A DNA stretch of 16,059 bases, from assembly GCA_002417825.1 (NCBI GenBank), contig DICX01000064.1, positions 1 to 16,059 of the forward strand, in the 5' to 3' direction. Below are positions 1 to 7,076 of the stretch, one piece after another. The stretch comes from Lactobacillus sp. UBA5815 (GTDB lineage: Bacteria; Bacillota; Bacilli; Lactobacillales; Lactobacillaceae). The number at the start of each line of letters is the position of its first letter. Position 1 is the first letter of the stretch. Both the position numbers and the translations under genes were made by a program. The notes beneath the pieces are model-generated. The model made no database searches. It was not told where the DNA came from and worked only from the letters and a program-made list of their open reading frames with translations.

Positions 1-922
1 CTTCGATATCATCTTTTTGAGCACCCATATGTTGACTGATCGCAATCGCAACTAAACAATCTTGCAGATTATGCTTTCCAGGAAGTTTAATTTCGTTGAT
101 TGGCATAACTTGATCCGTTTGACTAGAAAGATAATCTTTTGAGACAAAATAATCCGCCTCAGAATCACTTTGACTGAATGTGATTAGTTTTGCTGGAGAA
201 ACTGCTTTTTCTTTTTTTAAAATTTCCTTTTGATCAAAATTAACGACAAAATAATCATGCGCACTTTGTGTTCTCGTAATATTCAATTTCGCATTGATAT
301 AATTTGACATCGTTTTATGGTAATCAAGGTGCGTTGGATAAATATCGATCAGGGCAGCAACCTTAGGCGCAATATCCGTGACGCCAAGCAATTGGAAACT
401 AGATAGCTCAACTACCAGCAAATCTTTTTCTTGGGCTTTCATAACCACTTGAGATATTGGTATGCCAATATTACCAACTGCATAAGCATGATGACCTGTT
501 TTTTGAAGAAAATGATCCATGATCTTTTGCGTCAACATGACCGTTGTCGTTTTGCCATTAGATCCTGTCACACCAACATACGGTGCCGAGCTTGCATTCA
601 AAGCTACTTCTGGTTCTGTGATGATTGAAACGTGATGTGCAGCTGCCGCTTTAACCATCGGATTGTCATAAGTAATACCTGGATTTTTTACCATATAATC
701 GAATTGGACTTGATCGAACAATTCAACTGGATGTCTGCCGCCAATCACCTTGACACCCTCTTTAGTGAGTAATAAAGCATTTTGATTATGACTCAGGTCT
801 GCCTTGTCATTTAAAGTCAGTTTTGCACCAAGTTTTAGTAAAAGACGACTCACAGCAAAGCCACTCTTTCCCAGCCCTAAAACAAGAACATTTTTATTCC
901 GGTAAGTTTCTATTTGTTTCAT
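1..922 (-). CDS. murD: MurD, UDP-N-acetylmuramoyl-L-alanine:D-glutamate ligase (partial, C-terminus outside window)
   Basis: This cytoplasmic Mur ligase adds D-glutamate to UDP-MurNAc-L-Ala using ATP in peptidoglycan precursor synthesis. Translating the minus strand from the ATG at 922 gives about 307 codons before the left edge, roughly two thirds of the usual ~450 residues. Visible are the N-terminal Rossmann-like start (NVLVLGLGKSG, residues 11-21), the MurD-typical KNPGI (79-83), and the ATP loop GSNGKTTT (120-127). Further on are ELSSFQL and the THLDYH stretch of the central domain. It starts 10 bases after the mraY stop. A GGAG lies 14 bases upstream of the ATG, which is rather far, but no other in-frame start is nearby. 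It is the last dcw gene in the window; murG and later genes would be expected beyond the edge. Confidence 0.96.
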   Translation of the reverse strand, partial: MKQIETYRNKNVLVLGLGKSGFAVSRLLLKLGAKLTLNDKADLSHNQNALLLTKEGVKVIGGRHPVELFDQVQFDYMVKNPGITYDNPMVKAAAAHHVSIITEPEVALNASSAPYVGVTGSNGKTTTVMLTQKIMDHFLQKTGHHAYAVGNIGIPISQVVMKAQEKDLLVVELSSFQLLGVTDIAPKVAALIDIYPTHLDYHKTMSNYINAKLNITRTQSAHDYFVVNFDQKEILKKEKAVSPAKLITFSQSDSEADYFVSKDYLSSQTDQVMPINEIKLPGKHNLQDCLVAIAISQHMGAQKDDIE

Positions 923-932
923 TGAAAATTGT

Positions 933-1895
933 TTATCTCCATATTATTAGATAACTTATACTGCCTAACAAACCAACTAGCCAAAAAACAAGGTCGATTT
1001 TCCATTCACTCCATCCTAAAAGTTCAAAATGATGATGAATCGGGGTCATTTTAAAAATACGTTTTCCAGTCGTCTTAAAAGAAATGACTTGCAAAATGAC
1101 GCTTAATGTTTCTAAGACAAAGACGATCCCAATCAAAAGCAATGACCAAGGTCGATTCAAAAAAATAGAAACCGCTGCCAAACCACCGCCCAAAGCTAAA
1201 GATCCAGCATCACCCATAAAAATTTTAGCCGGTTTATGATTAAAAATAAAGAAAGCACATAAGCCGCCAATAACGCTCATTGTAAAAGTCAAAATCACAA
1301 AATTCTGTTCCTGATAAGCCAAATAAGCATATGTTCCATACGCAATCAGACTAAGTCCAGTTGCAAGTCCATCTAAACCATCAGACAAATTAACAGCATT
1401 CGAAAAGCCGACTAACCAAAACAAAACGAACGCTGAAAATATAACCAGATTAGTTGACGATCCGATAAATGGAATGACAAGATTGAATTTAAAGTGATCA
1501 CTTTGTGCCAACAAAATAATCATAACCGCAATGACTAACTGCCCTAAAAGTTTTTGCCAAGCCCTAAGGCCTAAATTACGCTTGTAAAATAGTTTTAATC
1601 CATCATCTAAAAAGCCAATCAAGCCATATCCGATCAAGGCAACCAGTAAAATCCAAACCGTTTTGTTGATCGTCTTTTGCCAAAATAGTACCCAAATCAC
1701 ACTGATCAAAGCAGCAATGACAAAAACAGTTCCTCCCATCGTAGGTGTTCCTGACTTTTTTTCATGCCACTTAGGACCTTCGTCTCGAATGACTTGGCCT
1801 TCATGTTTCATTTTCATAAAGCCAATAAACATCGGCAAAAAAACAACCGTTAACGCAAAGGCACTTATCCATGGAATCAAACTAAATTGCAACAT
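933..1895 (-). CDS. mraY: MraY, phospho-N-acetylmuramoyl-pentapeptide transferase
   Basis: This integral membrane enzyme transfers phospho-MurNAc-pentapeptide from UDP to undecaprenyl phosphate, making lipid I. The product is 320 aa, the normal family length, with about ten hydrophobic segments. Family motifs are present: GTPTMGG near residue 49, FLDDGLKL near 95, the active-site NLSDGLDGLATG near 169, GDAGSLALGG near 227, and the basic HHHFELLGWSE near 286. The aspartates of the DD and NLSDGLDG motifs expected for catalysis are intact. The start is an ATG two bases after the pbpB stop. Its Shine-Dalgarno AAGGAG is formed by the last codons of pbpB, which suggests translational coupling. Confidence 0.98.
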   Translation of the reverse strand: MLQFSLIPWISAFALTVVFLPMFIGFMKMKHEGQVIRDEGPKWHEKKSGTPTMGGTVFVIAALISVIWVLFWQKTINKTVWILLVALIGYGLIGFLDDGLKLFYKRNLGLRAWQKLLGQLVIAVMIILLAQSDHFKFNLVIPFIGSSTNLVIFSAFVLFWLVGFSNAVNLSDGLDGLATGLSLIAYGTYAYLAYQEQNFVILTFTMSVIGGLCAFFIFNHKPAKIFMGDAGSLALGGGLAAVSIFLNRPWSLLLIGIVFVLETLSVILQVISFKTTGKRIFKMTPIHHHFELLGWSEWKIDLVFWLVGLLGSISYLIIWR

Positions 1896-1897
1896 TT

Positions 1898-4042
1898 TTA
1901 CTCCTTCAAATTTACAGTTAAAGTACTTCCAGCAGTAATAAAAGTTCCTTTTTTGGCACTTTGCTTGACGACCCTGCCCTGTCCTGAAATTTTAATCTTT
2001 ATGTTAACCAAATTAGCGAAATTCTGAACATCACTGCCCGTCCATCCTGTCATATCTGGATAAGTCAATTTTCCATTCGTTAATACAAATAATTTGGTTC
2101 CCGAGGCAACTTGCTGCCCTTTTGGAAGTGATTGCTTCACAACTTTTTTACCATTACCGATTTTTACCAAAGCCATATTGTCAGCAGAAGTTGTGGTTTC
2201 TGCGTCACTGACGTTTTTAGATACGACTAACGGTACATCAACCTTTTGAGATGCCACGATATTATTTGTCGCACTTAATAGAATAATACGATTCATCATT
2301 GGCTTAAAAATTGAAGCCAAAATAGTTTCCGCAGGCGCTGTCATTTTTTGAGGTTGTTTCATCGTAATATAAATACTATATCTCGGTGAACTATCCGGAT
2401 AAACGCCAACCACAGAGAAAATATAATTGTTAGCACCGGTTAAATAACCACCTTTAGGGCTGGCAATTTGTGCAGTCCCCGTTTTGACTCCAATATCAAC
2501 GCCTGGCATCTTATATGCAATTCCTGTGCCGTAATCTTTATTGATGACATCTTTCATACTCTTTAAAATAGTTTCAGCCGTTTGCGCTGAATAAACTGGA
2601 GAACCTGCTTTCTTCACATGATATTTTTGAATGACTTTTCCATCCGCATTTTTGATTTTTTCGACAAACTGGGGCTTTATCATCTGTCCTTTATTTGCCA
2701 AACTACTGAAAGCTTGGATCATTTGCATCGCAGTCACATCAACACCTTGACCAAACGAAGTCACCGCTTGATCGATTCCACTTTTAAACGAAAGTGATCC
2801 AGAAACTTCTCCAGGGAGCGTGACACCAGTTTTTTTACCGATCCCGAATTTATTCAGATAACTCTTCCAAACTTGTGCCCCCATCTTTTGCTCTAAAGTT
2901 GACATGCCAACATTACTTGACCGTGGAAATGCTTGTGAAAAGGGAATAGAACCCCAACCAACATCATTCCAGTCATGGATCGTCGAGCCATCGACTTTTA
3001 AAGTTCCTGATCGATAATAAGCATTCGGATTATAATTGCCGCTTTGAATCGTTGCAGCTAGCGTTAGAATTTTAAAAACTGACCCTGGTTCATAAGCATC
3101 TTGAACAAGAGTATTTCGCCAAGAAGAATTAAGTCCTTGCTTTGTTTGGGGATTAAACGTTGGTCTTTGGCTGGCTGCTAAAACTTTTCCTGTTTTCATG
3201 TCTTCTACAACTGCCGTCATGCCTACAGGCTGATATTTTTCTTGAACGTTATCCATCAATGACTCAAGGTAATTTTGCATTTGAAAATCAAGCGTCAAAT
3301 AAAGGTCATCGCCATCCACCGCTGACTTATTTTTATGAAGCCCATTGGGGAGCTGATAGTGTTCAGCATCAACAAATGCTTCTCTATAACCGTTTTTCCC
3401 CGATAGTTGCCGATTGAAATAAGCTTCTAACCCCATCGTGCCGATTAAATCTTGTGTCCCTTTTACTGTTTCCGGCTGTGCGATACCAATGATATGAGAG
3501 GCCAAACTACCATTAGGATAAAGGCGTGTCGGCGCTTGTACAAATTTTATCCCTGGCAATTTAAATGATTCAATTTCTTTTTTTTGCGCTAATGAAAGAT
3601 TACTGCCACCACTTCCAAATTCGACTTGATAAGCGTTATGTTTAGGTGTAAGATAAGTCAATATTTTTTGACTTGAAAGCGGTAAAACTTTAGCCAACTC
3701 GTTTGCGGTTTGTTTCTTATTCACAACGTAAAGCGGCTTATCGTGATAGTCGATCGCACTTTTGTCTAAAATGGCATAAATTGTGTACGAGTTCGAATCT
3801 TCTGCCAACGTGATGCCATTACGATCATAAATTGTGCCACGACGCGCTTTTATAACCTCATTTCTTCGATAAAGTTGATTGGTTCGTTGCGTCAGATTTT
3901 CTCCTGCAACATTTGTTGAAATGCCAAGATACAAAAATCTGCCAATAAAAAGGAGGAAAACTAAAGCCAAAATCAATTGAAAAATTCGGCCTATCATGAA
4001 CCGATAAGCCTTAGCTTTAAATTGTTGTTCTTTTTGTTTCAT
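1898..4042 (-). CDS. pbpB: PbpB / PBP2x-type class B penicillin-binding protein, septal transpeptidase
   Basis: This is the septal peptidoglycan transpeptidase (FtsI/PBP2x family) of the divisome, anchored in the membrane with its catalytic part outside. At 714 aa, the order is a short basic cytoplasmic tail, a transmembrane anchor near residues 18-40, the PBP dimerisation domain (about 50-240), then the transpeptidase. The active-site boxes are complete: SVFK with S321 and K324, SSN at 375-377, and KTG at 520-522. After about residue 620 come two PASTA-like repeats, as in streptococcal PBP2x. Its ATG overlaps the ftsL stop by one base (TAATG), so translation is probably coupled. Nothing suggests truncation or loss of activity. 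The symbol pbpB follows Bacillus usage; ftsI or pbp2X would be equally fair. Confidence 0.96.
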   Translation of the reverse strand: MKQKEQQFKAKAYRFMIGRIFQLILALVFLLFIGRFLYLGISTNVAGENLTQRTNQLYRRNEVIKARRGTIYDRNGITLAEDSNSYTIYAILDKSAIDYHDKPLYVVNKKQTANELAKVLPLSSQKILTYLTPKHNAYQVEFGSGGSNLSLAQKKEIESFKLPGIKFVQAPTRLYPNGSLASHIIGIAQPETVKGTQDLIGTMGLEAYFNRQLSGKNGYREAFVDAEHYQLPNGLHKNKSAVDGDDLYLTLDFQMQNYLESLMDNVQEKYQPVGMTAVVEDMKTGKVLAASQRPTFNPQTKQGLNSSWRNTLVQDAYEPGSVFKILTLAATIQSGNYNPNAYYRSGTLKVDGSTIHDWNDVGWGSIPFSQAFPRSSNVGMSTLEQKMGAQVWKSYLNKFGIGKKTGVTLPGEVSGSLSFKSGIDQAVTSFGQGVDVTAMQMIQAFSSLANKGQMIKPQFVEKIKNADGKVIQKYHVKKAGSPVYSAQTAETILKSMKDVINKDYGTGIAYKMPGVDIGVKTGTAQIASPKGGYLTGANNYIFSVVGVYPDSSPRYSIYITMKQPQKMTAPAETILASIFKPMMNRIILLSATNNIVASQKVDVPLVVSKNVSDAETTTSADNMALVKIGNGKKVVKQSLPKGQQVASGTKLFVLTNGKLTYPDMTGWTGSDVQNFANLVNIKIKISGQGRVVKQSAKKGTFITAGSTLTVNLKE

Positions 4043-4416
4043 TACCGAATTTTCCTGATATTACTTTCAATTAAGCTCAATCCTTGCTGTTTAGCGACTT
4101 TACTCATTCTAGAATTAGAAGTCAACTCGCCGATTTCTTGACGTAGATTGTCATTTTCATTTTGCCGCTTAGTTTGAACTTGTTCGATATTTGCAAGTTG
4201 ATGCTGTACGCTAGTTGCAGAAATACTGATTGTAACTAAAGCGGTCATTAACCCTAAGGTTAACATCATACCGATAGTGATTAACATCTTTTCAAAGCCA
4301 CTCCATGGAACTGATTTGGGATTTAGAACAATAACCGCTTCTTGTTTCTTAGCTTTCTTAGCTTTATTGACTTTTTTGGTTTCATAGTTTAATTTTCTTA
4401 CGGAACTGTCTGCCAT
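4042..4416 (-). CDS. ftsL: FtsL, septum-formation bitopic membrane protein
   Basis: FtsL is a small bitopic divisome protein that forms a complex with DivIC/FtsB and DivIB/FtsQ and activates septal wall synthesis. The 124-aa product has a lysine-rich cytoplasmic tail (about 1-40), one transmembrane helix (about 44-66), then a predicted coiled coil (about 70-100; heptad-like, rich in Q, N and E) and a short C-terminal tail. Sequence conservation in FtsL is low, so the call rests mainly on topology, length and its invariable place between rsmH and the pbp gene. The start is the ATG at 4416, 11 bases after rsmH, preceded by AGAGG. Confidence 0.9.
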   Translation of the reverse strand: MADSSVRKLNYETKKVNKAKKAKKQEAVIVLNPKSVPWSGFEKMLITIGMMLTLGLMTALVTISISATSVQHQLANIEQVQTKRQNENDNLRQEIGELTSNSRMSKVAKQQGLSLIESNIRKIR

Positions 4417-4427
4417 AATGTGAACCT

Positions 4428-5381
4428 CTATATTTTTTCTGCGACACGAAGTTTCGCGCTATGTGATCGATTATTGTGATTAATTTCTGAAGAATCAGCA
4501 ACAATAGGCCGATGTGTCACTAACTTCAACAATGGCTGGGAATCTTTAGGTGCTGCCGGCATCCCTCGTGGTATTTCGATTTGAGAGTATTTTTTAAAAA
4601 CAGATTTCACGATTTTATCCTCATGGCTTTGAAAACTGATTACTGCAATTCGCCCTCCAGGTTTTAATACCTTGATAGCTTCCAGCAATGATCGTTGAAG
4701 AACTTCCAGTTCATGATTAACTGCAACGCGAATGGCTTGAAAGCTTTTTTTGGCAGGATGACCACCATGACGTCTTGCAAACGCGGGAATAGCTTCTTTG
4801 ATACAATCAACGAGATCAAACGTGGTGACAATTGGCTTTTCTCGCCGCTTCATCACGATTCGCCTTGCAATCTGTCGACTAAATTTTTCATCACCATATT
4901 GATATAAGATATTGGACAAATCTCGTTCAGGCCAAGTATTCACAATCTCATAAGCATCAAGTTCTTGATCTTGATCCATTCGCATATCAAGTCTTGCATT
5001 AAATCGATAAGAAAAACCTCGCTCGGGTTGATCAAATTGTGGTGAAGAAACTCCCAAGTCATAATAAATGCCATCAATTAAGTCATGAATACCAAGTTTG
5101 TTTAAATTGCTCTTTAAATGGCAAAAATTATCGTGAACAAGGTATAAACGAGGCTGATGATCTGCCTTAAGTTGTGCTTTAAAATGATGTTGTGCCAAAT
5201 CAATGGCATACTGATCTTGATCAAAACCAATTAAAATTCCCTTTTGTAATTGATTCAGTAAATATTGGGCGTGACCCCCACCACCAAAAGTCGCATCAAT
5301 ATAAATACCGCCATTTTTAGGGCTTAATTCATCAATCGTTTCATGTAAGAGAACACTCGTATGCTCAAATTTTGCATCCAT
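4428..5381 (-). CDS. rsmH: RsmH (MraW), 16S rRNA (cytosine-1402-N4)-methyltransferase
   Basis: This SAM-dependent enzyme methylates N4 of C1402 in the decoding centre of 16S rRNA. The 317-aa length is typical. The SAM-binding loop DATFGGGGHAQYLL starts near residue 29. The family signatures YDLGVSSPQFD (about 107-117), RGFSYRFNARLDMRMD (121-136), HPAKKSFQAIRVAVNHEL and GGRIAVISFQSHEDK are all present. The ATG overlaps the mraZ stop by one base (TAATG), indicating coupled translation. Its place in the dcw cluster is conserved in most bacteria although its substrate is ribosomal. Confidence 0.98.
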   Translation of the reverse strand: MDAKFEHTSVLLHETIDELSPKNGGIYIDATFGGGGHAQYLLNQLQKGILIGFDQDQYAIDLAQHHFKAQLKADHQPRLYLVHDNFCHLKSNLNKLGIHDLIDGIYYDLGVSSPQFDQPERGFSYRFNARLDMRMDQDQELDAYEIVNTWPERDLSNILYQYGDEKFSRQIARRIVMKRREKPIVTTFDLVDCIKEAIPAFARRHGGHPAKKSFQAIRVAVNHELEVLQRSLLEAIKVLKPGGRIAVISFQSHEDKIVKSVFKKYSQIEIPRGMPAAPKDSQPLLKLVTHRPIVADSSEINHNNRSHSAKLRVAEKI

Positions 5382-5809
5382 TATGTCATGTCCTCCAAAT
5401 TTTCAGCGATATCATCATAGTTTTCATTAGCATCTGTTTCATAATCATTCCAGCGTTCCAATGCCCAGATTTCGATACGATTTGAAACACCTACAATAAC
5501 GCAGGCTTTCGTCAAGCCTGCGTGCATTTTTAAAGTTGGTGTCAAATTGATCCTACCTTGACGATCAAAAGAGCTTTCCATCGCGCCAGAATAAAACAGT
5601 CGCGTAAACTTTCTCGCAGAACGTTTAGTTAAAGGGAGCTTAGCTAATTTGGCTTCAATTTTGTTCCATTCATCCGTAGTATAGCCAAAAATGCAGCCAT
5701 CCATGCCACGTGTCAAAATCATACTTTCTCCAATTTGGTCACGAAATTTGGCCGGAATGATCAGTCGACCCTTTGCATCCAGATTGTGATGATATTCACC
5801 CATGAACAT
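5381..5809 (-). CDS. mraZ: MraZ, transcriptional regulator of the dcw cluster
   Basis: MraZ is a DNA-binding protein made of two SpoVT/AbrB-like half-repeats that assembles as a ring and controls its own dcw cluster. The 142-aa product shows both repeats: MFMGEYHHNLDAKGR at the N-terminus (DxKGR at 11-15), and a second DRQGR at 82-86, followed by GVSNRIEIWALERW. The ATG at 5809 was chosen because MFMGEY is the conserved N-terminus and a strong AAAGGGGGG Shine-Dalgarno lies at 5817-5825. An in-frame extension upstream to a TTG at 5866 would run through the operator repeats and is unlikely. It is the first gene of the cluster, with putative self-binding sites just upstream. Confidence 0.97.
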   Translation of the reverse strand: MFMGEYHHNLDAKGRLIIPAKFRDQIGESMILTRGMDGCIFGYTTDEWNKIEAKLAKLPLTKRSARKFTRLFYSGAMESSFDRQGRINLTPTLKMHAGLTKACVIVGVSNRIEIWALERWNDYETDANENYDDIAENLEDMT

Positions 5810-5840
5810 GGCTTGGCCCCCCTTTCCTGCTCTTAATTTA

Positions 5841-5864
5841 CCACAATCCCCCACTTTCCACCAC
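5841..5864 (-). promoter_or_regulatory. Putative MraZ operator: three GTGG repeats at exact 10-bp spacing
   Basis: On the minus strand GTGG begins at 5864, 5854 and 5844, a strict 10-bp period that puts all three on one face of the helix. The units read GTGGTGGAAA, GTGGGGGATT and GTGGTAAATT. Known MraZ boxes in other bacteria are direct GTGG/TGGG-type repeats with about the same spacing ahead of mraZ, so autoregulation is the natural reading. The array ends about 30 bases before the mraZ ATG, a position where binding could block initiation or elongation by RNA polymerase. Binding itself is inferred. Confidence 0.8.
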
Positions 5865-5865
5865 A

Positions 5866-5899
5866 ATGATAGCTATATTTTATTAACACTAATTTGAAA
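5866..5899 (-). promoter_or_regulatory. Possible dcw promoter upstream of mraZ
   Basis: Between the DUF3397 terminator and the GTGG repeats the minus strand is very AT-rich. A weak pair can be drawn, TTTCAA (5899-5894) and TATAGC (5877-5872) with a 16-base spacer; TATCAT at 5871-5866 is an alternative -10. Neither is close to consensus, so only the general location is supported: a promoter is needed here because a terminator lies just upstream. Confidence 0.35.
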
Positions 5900-5922
5900 G
5901 AATACCATGACTAAAAAAGTGC

Positions 5923-5958
5923 AAAAAAAAAGAGTGATCGCAAACATCAGTCTTTTTT
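5923..5958 (-). terminator. Intrinsic terminator after the DUF3397 gene
   Basis: Read on the minus strand, AAAAAAGA-C-TGAT pairs with ATCA-C-TCTTTTTT around a 7-base loop (one C/C mismatch), followed by further T residues. It begins about 12 bases after the stop of the 111-aa gene and separates it from mraZ, so the dcw cluster should have its own promoter. The A/T flanks could also let it work weakly in the other direction. Confidence 0.75.
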
Positions 5959-5969
5959 ATTCAGAGATA

Positions 5970-6305
5970 TTATGCGTTAACGAGGATAAGTAATCCTAAG
6001 AACCAAAAAATTGTATTGATGACCAAATAATCCCATAATTTTAAAAGCGTTGGCCACAATGGCAAATTTTTATTTTGAATTGCAATTTTTATTGAAACAA
6101 CGATAACTAAAACAAAAAAAAGTAAAAAACCATATGGTAAAAAAGACGGCCATCTTTTTTGATTTGTCAAGATTTGACATGCCGGTATCAGAAAAAGCGG
6201 TAAAATGGCACTGCCTCTAAAATGAGATTTAGGCAAAAGCCAATCAATGAACACAGCCAATAAAAAGCCTAAAACGGGTAACAAGAAAGTCGTTGCATTA
6301 ATCAT
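5970..6305 (-). CDS. DUF3397-like small integral membrane protein
   Basis: This 111-aa protein is almost entirely hydrophobic, with about four membrane segments (near residues 5-24, 33-46, 54-76 and 89-109) joined by short polar loops carrying PKSHFRG and TNQKRW. Its length, topology and place directly upstream of mraZ match the DUF3397 proteins of lactobacilli; that family has no established function. The start is the second of two tandem ATG-like positions, the ATG at 6305, with TTGGAG seven bases upstream. It is transcribed away from the DUF4044-like peptide gene and has its own terminator, so it looks monocistronic. A role linked to wall synthesis or division is suggested only by its neighbours. 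No catalytic motif was seen. Confidence 0.8.
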   Translation of the reverse strand: MINATTFLLPVLGFLLAVFIDWLLPKSHFRGSAILPLFLIPACQILTNQKRWPSFLPYGFLLFFVLVIVVSIKIAIQNKNLPLWPTLLKLWDYLVINTIFWFLGLLILVNA

Positions 6306-6355
6306 CAGTATACTCCAAGTTTATTTCATATTTTTACAAATTAATCGAGCATGAA

Positions 6356-6385
6356 TTGCATTTAAACCTTAACATACGTTATTAT
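6356..6385 (+). promoter_or_regulatory. Promoter of the 37-aa peptide gene
   Basis: TTGCAT (6356-6361) and TATTAT (6380-6385) are 18 bases apart on the plus strand, each close to the sigma-A consensus. The likely start point, near 6392, lies about 17 bases before the peptide ATG. An overlapping TATAAC at 6383-6388 is an alternative -10 with a longer spacer. Confidence 0.55.
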
Positions 6386-6408
6386 AACTTTTACAGGGAG
6401 GAACAAAG

Positions 6409-6522
6409 ATGGCTAAGAGAAAAAGAAAGTCTAAATTTGAAAAGCTAACATTGGTCATGGCAATTTTGATGGCGACTATTACGTTAGCAGCAATTTTAGT
6501 TCCAGTTTTATTTCAACAGTAA
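6409..6522 (+). CDS. DUF4044-like 37-aa membrane peptide
   Basis: This very short gene encodes 37 aa: a basic N-terminus (MAKRKRKSKFEK) followed by one hydrophobic helix (about residues 13-35) and a QQ end. It is the only gene here on the plus strand. Support is strong for its size: a near-perfect Shine-Dalgarno AGGGAGG at 6395-6401 seven bases before the ATG, a promoter-like pair upstream, and a terminator starting at its stop codon. Peptides of this form, K/R-rich and then a single helix, are annotated as DUF4044 in lactobacilli, without known function. By its charge it should insert with the N-terminus inside. A regulator or stabiliser of a membrane complex is possible but unproven. Confidence 0.85.
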   Translation: MAKRKRKSKFEKLTLVMAILMATITLAAILVPVLFQQ

Positions 6523-6553
6523 AAAAAGAAGTTGCTTTGCAACTTCTTTTTTT
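6521..6553. terminator. Bidirectional terminator shared by the peptide gene and mreD
   Basis: A perfect 15-bp inverted repeat (6521-6535 and 6539-6553) with a 3-base TTT loop has A-tract and T-tract arms, so it can end transcription from both sides. It overlaps the peptide TAA (6520-6522) and the mreD TAA (6552-6554). Confidence 0.92.
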
Positions 6554-7076
6554 AATAAGTTTCTTCACGCACCAAAAATGGAAATTTAGTTGCCAAATAT
6601 AACCATAGTGGATAACTTATCGCCGAAAGCAAGGCTGCCCAAATCAGATTTGGCATTAAACTACTCTGCCAAATTCGAAAAGAAACTTGAGTCAATCCCA
6701 CAAGATAAAAAGCTAAAAAGTGGTACAAAGTCGCAACAGCGTAAATGATGATGCAAGTCCCCCACCGAAACCAAAAGGAAACTGGCAAAAACCGGGAAAG
6801 TTGCTGTGCGCCAAAAACTGCCATGGGAAAAATAAAAGTATAAATGCCAAAAATGCCAAGATAATAAGCGTCCGCAATCAATCCTAAAACCAACCCCAGC
6901 CAAATCAATTGATGATTATGTTCATCCTCTAAGCCAACTAAAGTCAACCCAATCAACGTCAGCCAACAATTTACTCCCCAATCTTGCAATAAGGGAACAA
7001 AATGACTGATACTGCCATCAAGAATCAACGCTAGGAAAAGTGCGATTGCAACTGTCCAACGCTTTAAATATCGCAT
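6552..7076 (-). CDS. mreD: MreD, rod-shape-determining membrane protein
   Basis: MreD is a polytopic membrane component of the elongasome that works with MreC and the RodA/PBP2 machinery in side-wall growth. The product is 174 aa, the usual size, with five or six hydrophobic helices and few polar residues; the GLVLGLIADAYYLGIFGIYTF stretch is the recognisable MreD core (G-x3-D and an aromatic-rich helix). Its ATG overlaps the mreC TGA by one base (TGATG), so the two are probably translated together. It is the last gene of the unit and ends inside a strong terminator. In several lactobacilli minC and minD follow mreD; here they do not. Confidence 0.93.
   Translation of the reverse strand: MRYLKRWTVAIALFLALILDGSISHFVPLLQDWGVNCWLTLIGLTLVGLEDEHNHQLIWLGLVLGLIADAYYLGIFGIYTFIFPMAVFGAQQLSRFLPVSFWFRWGTCIIIYAVATLYHFLAFYLVGLTQVSFRIWQSSLMPNLIWAALLSAISYPLWLYLATKFPFLVREETY

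Noticed and set aside
5810..5866. N-terminal extension of MraZ by 19 residues from a TTG at 5866
   Set aside because: It runs through the GTGG repeats and the Shine-Dalgarno, and the conserved MFMGEY N-terminus with a strong ribosome site lies at 5809.
6661..6903. Second minus-strand frame inside mreD
   Set aside because: It is an alternative frame of the mreD coding sequence; hydrophobic codons make such frames stay open by chance.
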